NCBI GenBank assembly: GCA_963728765.1 | Contig: CAVSKX010000001.1 | Span: forward strand, 496,001 to 560,000 | From: AC-32 sp963728765 | Lineage (GTDB): Bacteria > Actinomycetota > Thermoleophilia > Gaiellales > Gaiellaceae | Direction: 5' to 3' | DNA length: 64,000 nucleotides | Shown here: one piece after another, positions 1-7,526 of the stretch | How positions within the stretch are numbered: the first letter of the stretch is position 1 | How the letters are laid out: each line of letters opens with the position of its first letter | Notes under the pieces: model-generated | Databases searched by the model: none | What the model was told of the DNA's origin: nothing | The model's input: only the letters and a program-made list of their open reading frames with translations | Program-made: the position numbers and the translations under genes

Positions 1-673
1 GGGCCGGCGGGGCGCTCGCCTGCACACTCGCCTCCGCGTACCCCACCTGGATCTCGGAACCCGCGGGCAGGTTCCCGTGCGCGGCGGTGAGGTGGATCGC
101 GAGCGCGGTCACGAAGCCGTGGTAGCCCTGGTAGCCGCCGGCGCCCGAGCTTCGGTCGGTGCCTTGCTCGAGCGTGACCGCGTACCCCCAGTCGCCGAGC
201 GCGACGCGGCCGTTCGGGGCCGCCGTGGCGGCGACGCCGAGGACCGTCAGGCCGGAGACCGACGCGCCGGAGAAGTCGCCCCTGGCCGAGCGCCCGTGCG
301 TCGAGCCGCGCGCCGTGCCTTCGACCGCAGTGGCGGTGACCTCGCCGCCGAAGAGCGACAGCGAGCCGACCTGGCTCGTGGCGGCCGCCGTCGCCGAGGT
401 GGCCGAGGTCGTCGAGGCGGAGGCGCTGATCGCGCCGGTGCTGACGATCGAACCATCGGCCGGGTAGCCGAAAGCCGAGCCGAAAGCGGCGTGGTCCGGA
501 GGCGACGAGATGACGCCGGCCGACGAGCCGGCCTGCCCGGGCACGACGACGCGGATCGCTACGGCACGCGCGGACGCGGCCGTTTTCGACCCTGCGCCGC
601 CCGCGCCGACCGTCCCGGCTACGAGAACGGCAAGGCCGACGAAGGCAACGACACTGGACAGCCGTTTCGCCAC
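1..673 (-). CDS. Secreted protein, C-terminus cut by window edge
   Basis: The frame is open from a GTG at 671-673 to the left edge (224 codons), so the C-terminus is missing. The N-terminus is a typical export signal: MAKRLSS, then a hydrophobic stretch VVAFVGLAVLVAGTVGA. The mature part is rich in Ala, Ser, Thr and Gly with repeated short beta-type segments (for example SVSGLTVLG, then VALGDWGYAVTLEQG). That layout recalls large actinobacterial surface proteins of the choice-of-anchor type, but the match is by pattern only. A GATAAT hexamer lies 9 bases before the GTG. The function is unknown; a surface or cell-wall location is inferred. Confidence 0.7.
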   Translation of the reverse strand, partial: MAKRLSSVVAFVGLAVLVAGTVGAGGAGSKTAASARAVAIRVVVPGQAGSSAGVISSPPDHAAFGSAFGYPADGSIVSTGAISASASTTSATSATAAATSQVGSLSLFGGEVTATAVEGTARGSTHGRSARGDFSGASVSGLTVLGVAATAAPNGRVALGDWGYAVTLEQGTDRSSGAGGYQGYHGFVTALAIHLTAAHGNLPAGSEIQVGYAEASVQASAPPA

Positions 674-717
674 CGTCCCCGCATTATCAGCACAGACGGC
701 GCCGGAGTGCGGGGGAA

Positions 718-1110
718 TTACGCGTCGGCGGCCAGGCGGCGCTTCGCGAACTCCTCGAAACGCGCGCGTTCCTCGTCGCTCGGTCCGAGTGGATCGGAGG
801 TGTACGCCGGGTCGGTCGCGACCTCCGCGGCGACCGCGCGCACCTCGGCGAGTAGCTGCTCGCGATGCTGCGGGTCGTTCGCCAGCTGCTCGGCCCAGGT
901 CGCGTCGCCCGAGGGCTCGACGTCGTGCTCGACCAGCAGTCGGCCGAGCAGGATGCCCACCCGGATGTAGGCGAAGGTGCGGAAAGCGAGCAGCTTCCGC
1001 GGCGAGTTGACGAGCTCCGCGATCCCCGGGTCCTGGTGCTGGAGCTCCTCGACGATCGAGCCGATCGGCTCGTCCACAAGCGGGATCCAGAGTTCGTCGT
1101 CGGCGGCCAC
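718..1110 (-). CDS. Conserved-looking hypothetical protein
   Basis: This 130-residue soluble protein starts at GTG and lies one base downstream of the stop of the TauE-like half gene, so the two are probably co-transcribed. It is predicted mostly helical (LLAEVRAVAAEVATDP near the C-terminal third) and rich in Glu, Asp and Arg. I see no signal peptide, membrane segment or metal-binding motif. I do not recognise the family. The clean coding pattern and operon position support a real gene, but nothing in the sequence points to a function. Confidence 0.7.
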   Translation of the reverse strand: MAADDELWIPLVDEPIGSIVEELQHQDPGIAELVNSPRKLLAFRTFAYIRVGILLGRLLVEHDVEPSGDATWAEQLANDPQHREQLLAEVRAVAAEVATDPAYTSDPLGPSDEERARFEEFAKRRLAADA

Positions 1111-1111
1111 G

Positions 1112-1495
1112 TCAGGAAGGATAGGACGGCTTTCGCAGCGTGCGCCAGGCCAGCTGGGCCGCGACGGCGAGCGTCAGCACCCCGAAGAGCCGCCGCAGCG
1201 CGTGTTCGGGGAGTGTCTCGGCGATCTGGACGCCTGCCTCGACGCCGATGATCGCCGAGAGCCCGAGGATCAGCGCAGGCCGCCAGCGGACGTTGCCGTA
1301 CCGGCGCTGGCGCCAGGCTCCGGCGGCGGCGGTCGGAAGGATCGCGAGGAGCGAGCTCGCCTCGGCGTGGATCTGCGTCAGCCCGAGCACGAGCGTCAGG
1401 GTCGGCACGAACAGGATCCCGCCACCCACGCCGAAGAGTCCCGCAAGGACACCGGCCACGAGGCCGATCACGCCGGCGAGGAGCAGCGCCGACAT
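1112..1495 (-). CDS. TauE/SafE-type permease, C-terminal half protein
   Basis: This 127-residue membrane protein starts at ATG 1493-1495 and overlaps the upstream stop as TGATG. It opens with the TauE/SafE repeat signature GLFGVGGGILFVPTL (roughly residues 16-30), followed by three more hydrophobic segments. Canonical TauE/SafE permeases are about 250 residues with two such repeats; this protein carries one. With the adjacent 113-residue partner it would make a complete transporter, presumably as a heterodimer for sulfonate, sulfite or another organic anion. The substrate is not readable from sequence. Confidence 0.85.
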   Translation of the reverse strand: MSALLLAGVIGLVAGVLAGLFGVGGGILFVPTLTLVLGLTQIHAEASSLLAILPTAAAGAWRQRRYGNVRWRPALILGLSAIIGVEAGVQIAETLPEHALRRLFGVLTLAVAAQLAWRTLRKPSYPS

Positions 1496-1836
1496 CAGAC
1501 GAGCAGCCAGACGGCGATGGCTGCCAGGAGCGCCGCGAACGCGAGCGAGAGCGTTCGCGACGTGAGCCGCTGCTGCAGCCACGTGCCCCCGACGGCGCCG
1601 ACGGCCGCGGGGAGCCCGACGACCGCGGCCGCGCCGGGCTTCAGCTCGCCGTGAAAGCCATAGCTGACGGCGCCGACGAACGCGATCAGGCCGATCGCCG
1701 CGAGGGAGGTCGCCATCGCGGGGCGCTCGTCGAAGTGCGCGACCAAGATCAGCAGCGGAACGACGACGATTCCGCCGCCGACGCCGAAGAGCGCGCTGAA
1801 GAGGCCGGCCATGAGCCCGATGACGACGAGTCGCAC
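1495..1836 (-). CDS. TauE/SafE-type permease, N-terminal half protein
   Basis: This 113-residue protein has four predicted membrane segments and the half-repeat motif GLFSALFGVGGGIVVVPLL close to the N-terminus. It corresponds to the first half of a normal TauE/SafE permease. The downstream gene supplies the second half, and the two overlap by one base, which implies coupled translation and a fixed ratio. Its start is only 18 bases from the divergent otsB start. A frameshift in an originally fused gene is possible, but each half has a proper start and stop, so a genuine split is more likely. Confidence 0.85.
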   Translation of the reverse strand: MRLVVIGLMAGLFSALFGVGGGIVVVPLLILVAHFDERPAMATSLAAIGLIAFVGAVSYGFHGELKPGAAAVVGLPAAVGAVGGTWLQQRLTSRTLSLAFAALLAAIAVWLLV

Positions 1837-1854
1837 CGTCGTATTCTGCGCGGT

Positions 1855-2562
1855 GTGGAGGAGCGGCTGGCGCGGCTACGCGAAGAACCGGGGCTGGCGG
1901 CGGTGCTCCTAGACGTCGACGGGACGCTCGCGCCGATCGTCGCGCGGCCGGAGCTCGCGGCTGTTCCCGAGGAGACGCGTGGCGAGATTCGGCGGCTCGC
2001 GGAGCGGTACGCGCTCGTCGCGTGCGTGAGCGGGCGCAGCGGCGCGGACGCGGCGCGGCTGGTCGGCGTGGACGGGGTCGTCTACGTCGGCGTGCACGGG
2101 CTGGAGCTTGCCCCGGAAGCGGAGCGGTGGCGCGAGACGCTGCGGCCGTTCGCCGCCGAGCAGTGGCCGTGGGTAGAGGACAAGGGGCTGACGGTCGCGT
2201 TCCACTGGCGCCAGGCCGGCGACGAGGCCGCGGCAGTGCGGGAGCTGGAAGACGTCGCGGGGCGGGCCGAGTCGCTCGGGCTGGAGGCCCGCTGGGGCAG
2301 GAAGGTGCTCGAGCTGCGGCCGCCGGTCGCCGCCGACAAGGGCACCGCGGTGCACGCGCTGCTGTCGGAGCGCGGCCTGCAGCGGGCGCTGTACGCGGGC
2401 GACGACACGACCGACCTCGACGCCTTCCGCGGCCTCGACGGGCTCGAGGTGGCAGTGCGCGTCGCCGTCGCCTCCCCCGAGGCGCCGAGCGGCCTTGCGG
2501 AGGCGGCAGATCTCGTCGTCGGCTCGGCCGCCGAGCTGCTCGAGCTCCTGCGCGACCTCTGA
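1855..2562 (+). CDS. otsB: Trehalose-6-phosphate phosphatase
   Basis: This HAD-superfamily phosphatase of 235 residues would remove the phosphate from trehalose 6-phosphate in the OtsA/OtsB pathway. Motif I is LLDVDGTLAPI with nucleophile Asp20 and acid/base Asp22. The late acidic motif AGDDTTDLDAF lies near residues 181-191, and an ADKGTAV stretch precedes it, as in OtsB. I chose GTG 1855 because the HAD motif then sits about 20 residues in and a TATTCT hexamer lies 7 bases upstream, suggesting a leaderless transcript. No otsA is nearby, so the partner synthase must be elsewhere or the substrate is a related sugar phosphate. Confidence 0.85.
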   Translation: MEERLARLREEPGLAAVLLDVDGTLAPIVARPELAAVPEETRGEIRRLAERYALVACVSGRSGADAARLVGVDGVVYVGVHGLELAPEAERWRETLRPFAAEQWPWVEDKGLTVAFHWRQAGDEAAAVRELEDVAGRAESLGLEARWGRKVLELRPPVAADKGTAVHALLSERGLQRALYAGDDTTDLDAFRGLDGLEVAVRVAVASPEAPSGLAEAADLVVGSAAELLELLRDL

Positions 2563-2565
2563 CAC

Positions 2566-2643
2566 GGTGTCTGACACCAAGGTTTCCGCTCCTAGCAGGG
2601 GTTGTGGATCGTTCGTGACGGTCTCGGTGCGGTGTCTGGCACC
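2566..2643. repeat. Two copies of palindrome GGTGTCTGRCACC
   Basis: The 13-mer GGTGTCTGACACC (2566-2578) is a perfect inverted repeat with a single central base. A variant, GGTGTCTGGCACC, lies at 2631-2643 and touches the stop codon of the DMT gene. The two copies bracket the gap between the convergent otsB and DMT genes. They could be a REP-like element or a bidirectional terminator pair; no U-tract follows either copy. Confidence 0.5.
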
Positions 2644-3449
2644 TATGAAAGGGCCAGCAGTGCGACGCCTGCGGCCACGGCGACGGCCCCCGTGAGGCGA
2701 GTCGGGCCTACGCGCTCGCCCAAGAACACTGCCGCGGCGGCCGTCGCCATCACGACGCTCGTCTCGCGCACCGCCGCGACCGCGGGGGCGCTCGCCAGCC
2801 GCAGCGCCAGCAGCACCAGCAGGTAGGCCGAGGCCGAAAGGGCGCCGATCACCACGGTTACCGGACGCAGCGCCGACCGCACCCGCCGCCCGCCGACCAG
2901 CAGCGGATAGACGAGCGCGGGGCCCAGCATCACGAGCAACAGGTACGGGCCCGCGGCGGCGTGGCGGATCCCGTAGCGGTCGACAACGGTGTAGCCGGCG
3001 ATCGCAGCCGCGATCACAACCCCGAAGACGAAACCGGCCGCGTCGCCTCGAACGCCTCGCACGAGCAGCACGCCGACGGCCACGACGACGACGCCTGCGA
3101 TGCCCAGCGCCGACGGGATCGCGGCGCCGACGAGCACCACGAGCACGAGCGCGAGCACCGGCGCCAGGCCGCGCGCGACGGGGTAAACCAGGCTCAGCTC
3201 GTAGCGGCGGTACGCCGTTGCGAGGAGCGCGACGTATGTGAGCTCCAGGGCAGCCGAGGCGACGATGAACGGCACCGCCGCGCCCTCCACCCGCCACGTC
3301 AGCGCGGCCGGCACGACCAGCGTCGCCACCAGCGCGAGCAGCGCGATCGCCGTGGCCGCCTCCGTGTCCCGCTCGCGCGCCAGCAAGAGGTTCCAGAGGG
3401 CGTGCAGCGCGGCGGCGCCGAGCGCCAGCGCCAGCGCGTCGAGCGGCAT
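2643..3449 (-). CDS. DMT-superfamily (EamA-type) transporter
   Basis: This 268-residue integral membrane protein has about ten hydrophobic segments in two similar halves, the arrangement of EamA drug/metabolite exporters. The N-terminus (LGAAALHALWNLLLARE) matches the first helix of the family, and a GERVGPTRLTGAVAVAAG segment near the C-terminus matches the last repeat. The substrate cannot be inferred. It is divergent from the NUDIX gene across only 23 bases, and the two putative -10 hexamers overlap there. It ends in convergence with otsB. Confidence 0.85.
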   Translation of the reverse strand: MPLDALALALGAAALHALWNLLLARERDTEAATAIALLALVATLVVPAALTWRVEGAAVPFIVASAALELTYVALLATAYRRYELSLVYPVARGLAPVLALVLVVLVGAAIPSALGIAGVVVVAVGVLLVRGVRGDAAGFVFGVVIAAAIAGYTVVDRYGIRHAAAGPYLLLVMLGPALVYPLLVGGRRVRSALRPVTVVIGALSASAYLLVLLALRLASAPAVAAVRETSVVMATAAAAVFLGERVGPTRLTGAVAVAAGVALLALS

Positions 3450-3456
3450 GCGGGCG

Positions 3457-3466
3457 ACCGTACCAT
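3457..3466. promoter_or_regulatory. Overlapping divergent -10 elements
   Basis: In ACCGTACCAT the plus strand reads TACCAT (3461-3466), 6 bases before the NUDIX ATG. The minus strand reads TACGGT (3462-3457), 7 bases before the DMT ATG. Both would give leaderless or nearly leaderless messages from mutually exclusive promoters. Confidence 0.4.
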
Positions 3467-3472
3467 CGGCGC

Positions 3473-4036
3473 ATGCACCTGACAGAAGCCGTGCTAGCGC
3501 CGCTGCGCGAACGCTACGGCGAGCCGCGGCGCCTGCGCTGGGAGGGCGAGGTCAGCGAGCAGGAGTTCGCGCTCGCGGGCTACTCACCCCAGCGGCGACA
3601 CGACGTCACGCTCTTCGTCTTCGACCCGCGTGGGCGGCTCGCGCTCATCCAGAAGCCGTCCTACCCGCCGGGCGCGTGGCGGCCTCCCGGCGGCGGCGTG
3701 CAGCCGGGCGAGGAGTTCGAGCGAGGCGTGCAGCGCGAAGCGCGCGAGGAGCTCGGAGTCCACATCGCGCTCGAGCGTTTCCTCGTCAGCACCACGGCGA
3801 CGTTTCGCAACGGCGAAGCCGTCATGGAGTGGCGTACCCACGTCTTCTCCGCCCGCACCGACGACGAGGAGCTCGACCCGATCGACACGCACGAGATCAG
3901 CGCCGCCCGCTGGGGCAGCACCGAGGAGCTGGCAGGCCCGATCCGCGCCACGCTGCTGGCGACCGGCCGCGCCCTCTGGCGCTACCGCGTCGCCCTTCAC
4001 GACGCGACCCTGGCCGCACTTTCCACCGAACCGTGA
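3473..4036 (+). CDS. NUDIX hydrolase
   Basis: This 187-residue protein has a complete Nudix box (GGVQPGEEFERGVQREAREE, then LG) at about residues 72-95, with the metal-binding REAREE core. It should hydrolyse a nucleoside diphosphate linked to another moiety; the substrate is not evident. The N-terminal 55 residues precede the beta-sheet that starts at HDVTLFVFD. A 12-base tandem repeat overlaps its stop codon. It is transcribed away from the DMT exporter and ends before the convergent HAD gene. Confidence 0.85.
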   Translation: MHLTEAVLAPLRERYGEPRRLRWEGEVSEQEFALAGYSPQRRHDVTLFVFDPRGRLALIQKPSYPPGAWRPPGGGVQPGEEFERGVQREAREELGVHIALERFLVSTTATFRNGEAVMEWRTHVFSARTDDEELDPIDTHEISAARWGSTEELAGPIRATLLATGRALWRYRVALHDATLAALSTEP

Positions 4037-4068
4037 CAGTCACTGTGACTGTCACTGTGACTGTCACC
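4033..4068. repeat. Three tandem copies of a 12-mer
   Basis: Three units of GTGACTGTCACT (the first with one change, the last ending in C) run head to tail across the stop codon of the NUDIX gene. Each unit is itself nearly palindromic (GTGAC/GTCAC), so the RNA could fold into alternative hairpins. It lies between convergent genes and may act as a terminator or a protein-binding site. Confidence 0.7.
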
Positions 4069-4097
4069 GGGGCATGGCTGTCGTACGGTCGCGCGGC

Positions 4098-4751
4098 CTA
4101 GACGAGCTCTAGCAGCTCCGGTAGGGCGCGGATCTTCGGGCCGCTCCAGTCGTCGGGAAGCTCACCGCCCGGCGAGTCCACGCCGATCGCCCTCATGCCC
4201 ACGCGCTCGGCACCGGCCAGCTCGTCGTTGGCGCCGTCGCCCACGAACACCGCCTCCTCCGGCTCGACGCCGAGCTGGTCGAGCGCGAGCCGGTAGATCC
4301 GCGGGTCCGGCTTGCGCAACCCACACGTCGCCGAGAAGACCTCCGCGTCGAACAGCCCGTGGAACGGCGTCTCCCCCCAGAGCAGCGGCACGTCCTCGCT
4401 GCAGACCGTGATCAGCCCGATCTTCAGGCCGCGACCGCGCAGCGCGGTGATCGTCTCGACGACCCCGTCGACCGGAACGAGGCCCTGGCGGGTCACGTCG
4501 CGGCGCAGCGAGACCACCTCGTCGGCGGCCTCGCGTGGCACGTCGAGCCGCGCCAGCACGTCCGCGAACGGGCGCGTCTCGCGCAAATGCGCGAGCTCCC
4601 CGTACCAGCGCGAGTCGAACTCCTCCGGCGTCAACCCGAGCCGCTCGGCAAGACGATTACGGATCGTCTCCCAGCGCTCGTGGGGCCAGGCGGCGATCGT
4701 GTTCCAGAGGTCGAAGACCACGGCGCGGCACGCGCCGTTCGAGGCCGTCAC
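4098..4751 (-). CDS. HAD-superfamily hydrolase
   Basis: This HAD hydrolase of 217 residues starts at GTG 4749-4751, forming a GTGA overlap with the polX stop. Motif I is VVFDLWNT (nucleophile Asp14); position +2 is Trp rather than the second Asp of typical phosphatases. Motif III is around RKPDPRIY, and motif IV is FVGDGANDELAGAE. It is probably a phosphatase or dehalogenase-type enzyme of unknown substrate. The overlap suggests translation coupled to PolX, perhaps clearing damaged nucleotides, but that link is inference. Confidence 0.8.
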   Translation of the reverse strand: MTASNGACRAVVFDLWNTIAAWPHERWETIRNRLAERLGLTPEEFDSRWYGELAHLRETRPFADVLARLDVPREAADEVVSLRRDVTRQGLVPVDGVVETITALRGRGLKIGLITVCSEDVPLLWGETPFHGLFDAEVFSATCGLRKPDPRIYRLALDQLGVEPEEAVFVGDGANDELAGAERVGMRAIGVDSPGGELPDDWSGPKIRALPELLELV

Positions 4752-6478
4752 TTCTTCATCAGCTTCCTGAGCTGCGCCCACGTGCGGGTGTTCGCGACCT
4801 GGTCGGCGGTGAGCCACGCACGCCGCGCCTGGGCGACGCCGAAGTCGACGTAGTCGAGCGCCTTCAGCTGGTGTGCATCGCTGGAGATCACGATCGGCAC
4901 CCCGGCTTCCCCTGCCATCCGCGCGTTGACGTCGCGGAGGTCGAGCCGGTCCGGCTGCGAGTTGATCTCGAGAAAGGTCCCGGTCTCGAGCGCCTTCTCG
5001 ATCACGCGCTCGAGGTCGAGGTCCATCGGCTCGCGCCGCGTGATCTTGCGGCCGGTGAGGTGGCCGATGACGTCGACGTGCGGGTTCTCCATCGTCGCCA
5101 GCACCCGCTCGGTCGGCGAGCGGTCGAAGGCGGTGTGAATCGAGGCGACGACCCAGTCGCGCTCGGCCAGCGCCTCGTCGGGCACGTCGAGCGTGCCGTC
5201 CGCCTTGATGTTCGCCTCGACGCCCTTCAGCAGCTTCAGCGGCGCGACGCGCTCGGCCAGCTTGTCGATCTCCTTCGCCTGCTGTTCCATGCGCCCCTCA
5301 CGCAGGTAGTGCGAGTGGTCGGTGATCGCGTAGTAGGCGTAGCCGCGCGCCTGCGCCGCCGCGACCATCTCCTCGAGCGGGTTCTTTCCGTCCGCCGACC
5401 AGTGCGAATGCGTGTGCAGGTCTCCGCGCAGCTGGCCCTGCTCGACGAGCACAGGGAGCTTGCCCTTCCGCGCCGCCTCGAGCTCGCCCGCGTTCTCGCG
5501 CAGCTCCGGCGGGATGTACGCGTAGCCGAGCCGTTCGAAGACCTCCTCCTCGCTCTCGGCGGTGAAGACCTCGCCGCTCTCGACCTCGGTGATCCCGTAC
5601 TCCGACACGGAGAAGCCACGCCGCACCGCGTCCTCGCGCAACGCGAGGTTGTGCTCCTTCGAGCCGGTGAAGTGCTGCAGCAGGTTGCCGTAGCTCTCGG
5701 GCGGCACGACGCGCAGGTCGAAGCGGAAGCCCTCGTGCGAGACGACCGTCGCCTTGGTCGGCCCCTGCGCGACGACCTCCGAGACCCACTTCAGCTTCGT
5801 GAAGTAGTCCGTCAGTGCCTTCGGGTCGCTCGCGGTGGCGATGATGTCGAGGTCGCGCACCGTCTCCTTGCGGCGGCGCGCGCTGCCGCCCTCGCAAACC
5901 CGATCTGCGGCAGGGTGCTCTCGCAGCACCTCGACGACCGCGAGCAGCGCGGGCAGCGCCTGGCCCAGCAGCGTGCGAGTCGGCCCCGCGACCTTCTTCT
6001 TGCGGCCCGCAGCCTTCAGGACGCTCTCCTCGGTCTTCGCGCCGAGCCCGGGAAGCGTCCGCAGCCGCTGCGCGCGAGCGGCATCCTTCAGCTCGAGGAG
6101 CGTGGTCACGCCAAGCTCCTGCCAGATCTTGCGCACCGTCTTGGGCCCGAGGCCCGGGATGCGCAGGAACTCGACCACCTCCGGAGGGATGGTCTTGCGC
6201 CGCTTCGAGAGGGCTTCGATCTCGCCGGTGTCGACGATCTGGACGATCTTGTCCTGGATCGTCGCGCCGATCCCCGGGAGCTCCTTGGCGGTGCCGTCGA
6301 GAGCGAGCTGTGCGACCGGCGTGCCGGTCTCGCGCACCCGCGAAGCCGCTCGGCGGTAGGCGAGCACTCGGAACGCCGCCTCGCCCTCGATCTCGAGCAG
6401 GTCGGCCAGGAGCTCCAGCTGCTCTGCGACCTCGGCGTTGCGGGGAAGTGTCTTCGCTTTCGCCACGACAGCGATCAT
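4748..6478 (-). CDS. polX: DNA polymerase/3'-5' exonuclease PolX
   Basis: This 576-residue bacterial family X polymerase has a C-terminal PHP domain and likely fills gaps in base-excision repair. Helix-hairpin-helix motifs are PGIGATIQDKI (68-78) and PGLGPKTVRKI (108-118). The polymerase site includes GSARRRKETVRDLDII with Asp209 and Asp211, and the third Asp in FRFDLRV (252). The PHP domain starts at LRGDLHTHSHWSADG with His353 and His355. The ATG chosen abuts the divergent ATG at 6479; a GTG four codons inside (6466) is an alternative. The downstream HAD gene overlaps its stop. Confidence 0.93.
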   Translation of the reverse strand: MIAVVAKAKTLPRNAEVAEQLELLADLLEIEGEAAFRVLAYRRAASRVRETGTPVAQLALDGTAKELPGIGATIQDKIVQIVDTGEIEALSKRRKTIPPEVVEFLRIPGLGPKTVRKIWQELGVTTLLELKDAARAQRLRTLPGLGAKTEESVLKAAGRKKKVAGPTRTLLGQALPALLAVVEVLREHPAADRVCEGGSARRRKETVRDLDIIATASDPKALTDYFTKLKWVSEVVAQGPTKATVVSHEGFRFDLRVVPPESYGNLLQHFTGSKEHNLALREDAVRRGFSVSEYGITEVESGEVFTAESEEEVFERLGYAYIPPELRENAGELEAARKGKLPVLVEQGQLRGDLHTHSHWSADGKNPLEEMVAAAQARGYAYYAITDHSHYLREGRMEQQAKEIDKLAERVAPLKLLKGVEANIKADGTLDVPDEALAERDWVVASIHTAFDRSPTERVLATMENPHVDVIGHLTGRKITRREPMDLDLERVIEKALETGTFLEINSQPDRLDLRDVNARMAGEAGVPIVISSDAHQLKALDYVDFGVAQARRAWLTADQVANTRTWAQLRKLMKK

Positions 6479-7192
6479 ATGGACGTGAAGGCGGTCGTCT
6501 GCTTACCGACCTACAACGAGCGCGAGAACCTCGAGCCGATGCTGCACGCGCTGGCCGACAAGGGCGTCGAGGTGCTCGTGATCGACGACAACTCGCCTGA
6601 CGGAACGGGTGAGCTCGCCGACCGGCTGGCCGCGGAGCTCGACTTCGTCTCGGTACTGCACCGGGAGCGGAAGGAGGGCCTCGGCCCCGCATACCTGGCC
6701 GGATTCAGGCGCGCGCTGGCCGACGGCGCAGAGCTCGTGCTCGAGATGGACTGCGACTTCTCGCACGACCCCGCGGACGTGCCGCGCTTGATCGAGGCCG
6801 CCCACAACGCCGACCTCGTGCTCGGCTCACGCTACATCGACGGCGGCGCGATCGCGAACTGGGGCCCGCTTCGCCGTTTTGTTTCCGCCGGCGGTTCGCT
6901 GTACGCACGCGTGATGCTCGGCATCCCGGTGCACGACCTGACCGGTGGCTTCAAGTGCATCCGCCGCCAGGTGCTCGAGACGATCGACCTCGGCGCGATC
7001 ACCTCGCGCGGCTACGCGTTCCAGATCGAGACCACCTACCGCGCGCTGCGCGCCGGGTTCCGCGTAGTCGAGGTCCCGATCCGCTTCGTCGACCGCGAGC
7101 ACGGCGGCTCGAAGATGAGCCACACCATCGTCGCCGAAGGGGTATGGAAAGTTCCCGTGCTCCGGCTCCGGGCGCTGGCCGGCCGCTTGTAG
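6479..7192 (+). CDS. Polyprenol monophosphomannose synthase-like glycosyltransferase
   Basis: This GT2-family enzyme of 237 residues would transfer a sugar, likely mannose from GDP-mannose, to polyprenol phosphate at the membrane. Diagnostic segments are VCLPTYNERENLEPM at the N-terminus, IDDNSPDGTGELAD, the metal-binding MDCDFSHDP, and LTGGFKCIRR. The length matches the single-domain Dpm1/Ppm1 type without C-terminal membrane helices. The ATG directly abuts the polX ATG on the other strand (CATATG, 6476-6481). The stop codon is part of a TAGCAT hexamer that may drive the next gene. Confidence 0.88.
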   Translation: MDVKAVVCLPTYNERENLEPMLHALADKGVEVLVIDDNSPDGTGELADRLAAELDFVSVLHRERKEGLGPAYLAGFRRALADGAELVLEMDCDFSHDPADVPRLIEAAHNADLVLGSRYIDGGAIANWGPLRRFVSAGGSLYARVMLGIPVHDLTGGFKCIRRQVLETIDLGAITSRGYAFQIETTYRALRAGFRVVEVPIRFVDREHGGSKMSHTIVAEGVWKVPVLRLRALAGRL

Positions 7193-7202
7193 CATCGACG
7201 CA

Positions 7203-7526
7203 GTGATCGAGCTCACCGACGCGAGCTTCGAACAGGAGGTCCTGCAGGCCGAGACACCGGTCGTGGTCGACTTCTGGGCGCCGTGGTGCGGGCCTTGCCG
7301 GGCGGTCGAGCCGATCCTTGCGCAGCTGGAGGAAGAGCTCGTCGGCCGCGTTAAGTTCACGAAGCTCGACATCGACCGGAACCTCGTGACAGCCTCGCGC
7401 TACGAGGTGCTCTCCATCCCCACGGCGATCCTGTTCGAGAGCGGGGAGCCGCGGGACACCGTCATCGGCGCCCGGCCGCGCTCGTACTACGAGCAGGCCT
7501 GGGCGCAGTGGCTCAAGGCGTCGTAG
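7203..7526 (+). CDS. Thioredoxin
   Basis: This 107-residue thioredoxin has the standard fold order and active site FWAPWCGPC (Cys29 and Cys32). The cis-proline loop is SIPTAILFESG. It acts as a general cytoplasmic disulfide reductase; no reductase gene is adjacent. The start is GTG 7203, 7 bases after a TAGCAT hexamer. Its 3' end overlaps the convergent permease gene by 14 bases. Confidence 0.93.
   Translation: MIELTDASFEQEVLQAETPVVVDFWAPWCGPCRAVEPILAQLEEELVGRVKFTKLDIDRNLVTASRYEVLSIPTAILFESGEPRDTVIGARPRSYYEQAWAQWLKAS

Noticed and set aside
4033..4068. CRISPR-like direct repeats
   Set aside because: The 12-base units have no spacers, and no cas genes are present.
4535..6478. Long plus-strand frame upstream of the glycosyltransferase
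   Set aside because: It is the antisense of polX; the real start is ATG 6479, where the GT2 motif begins.
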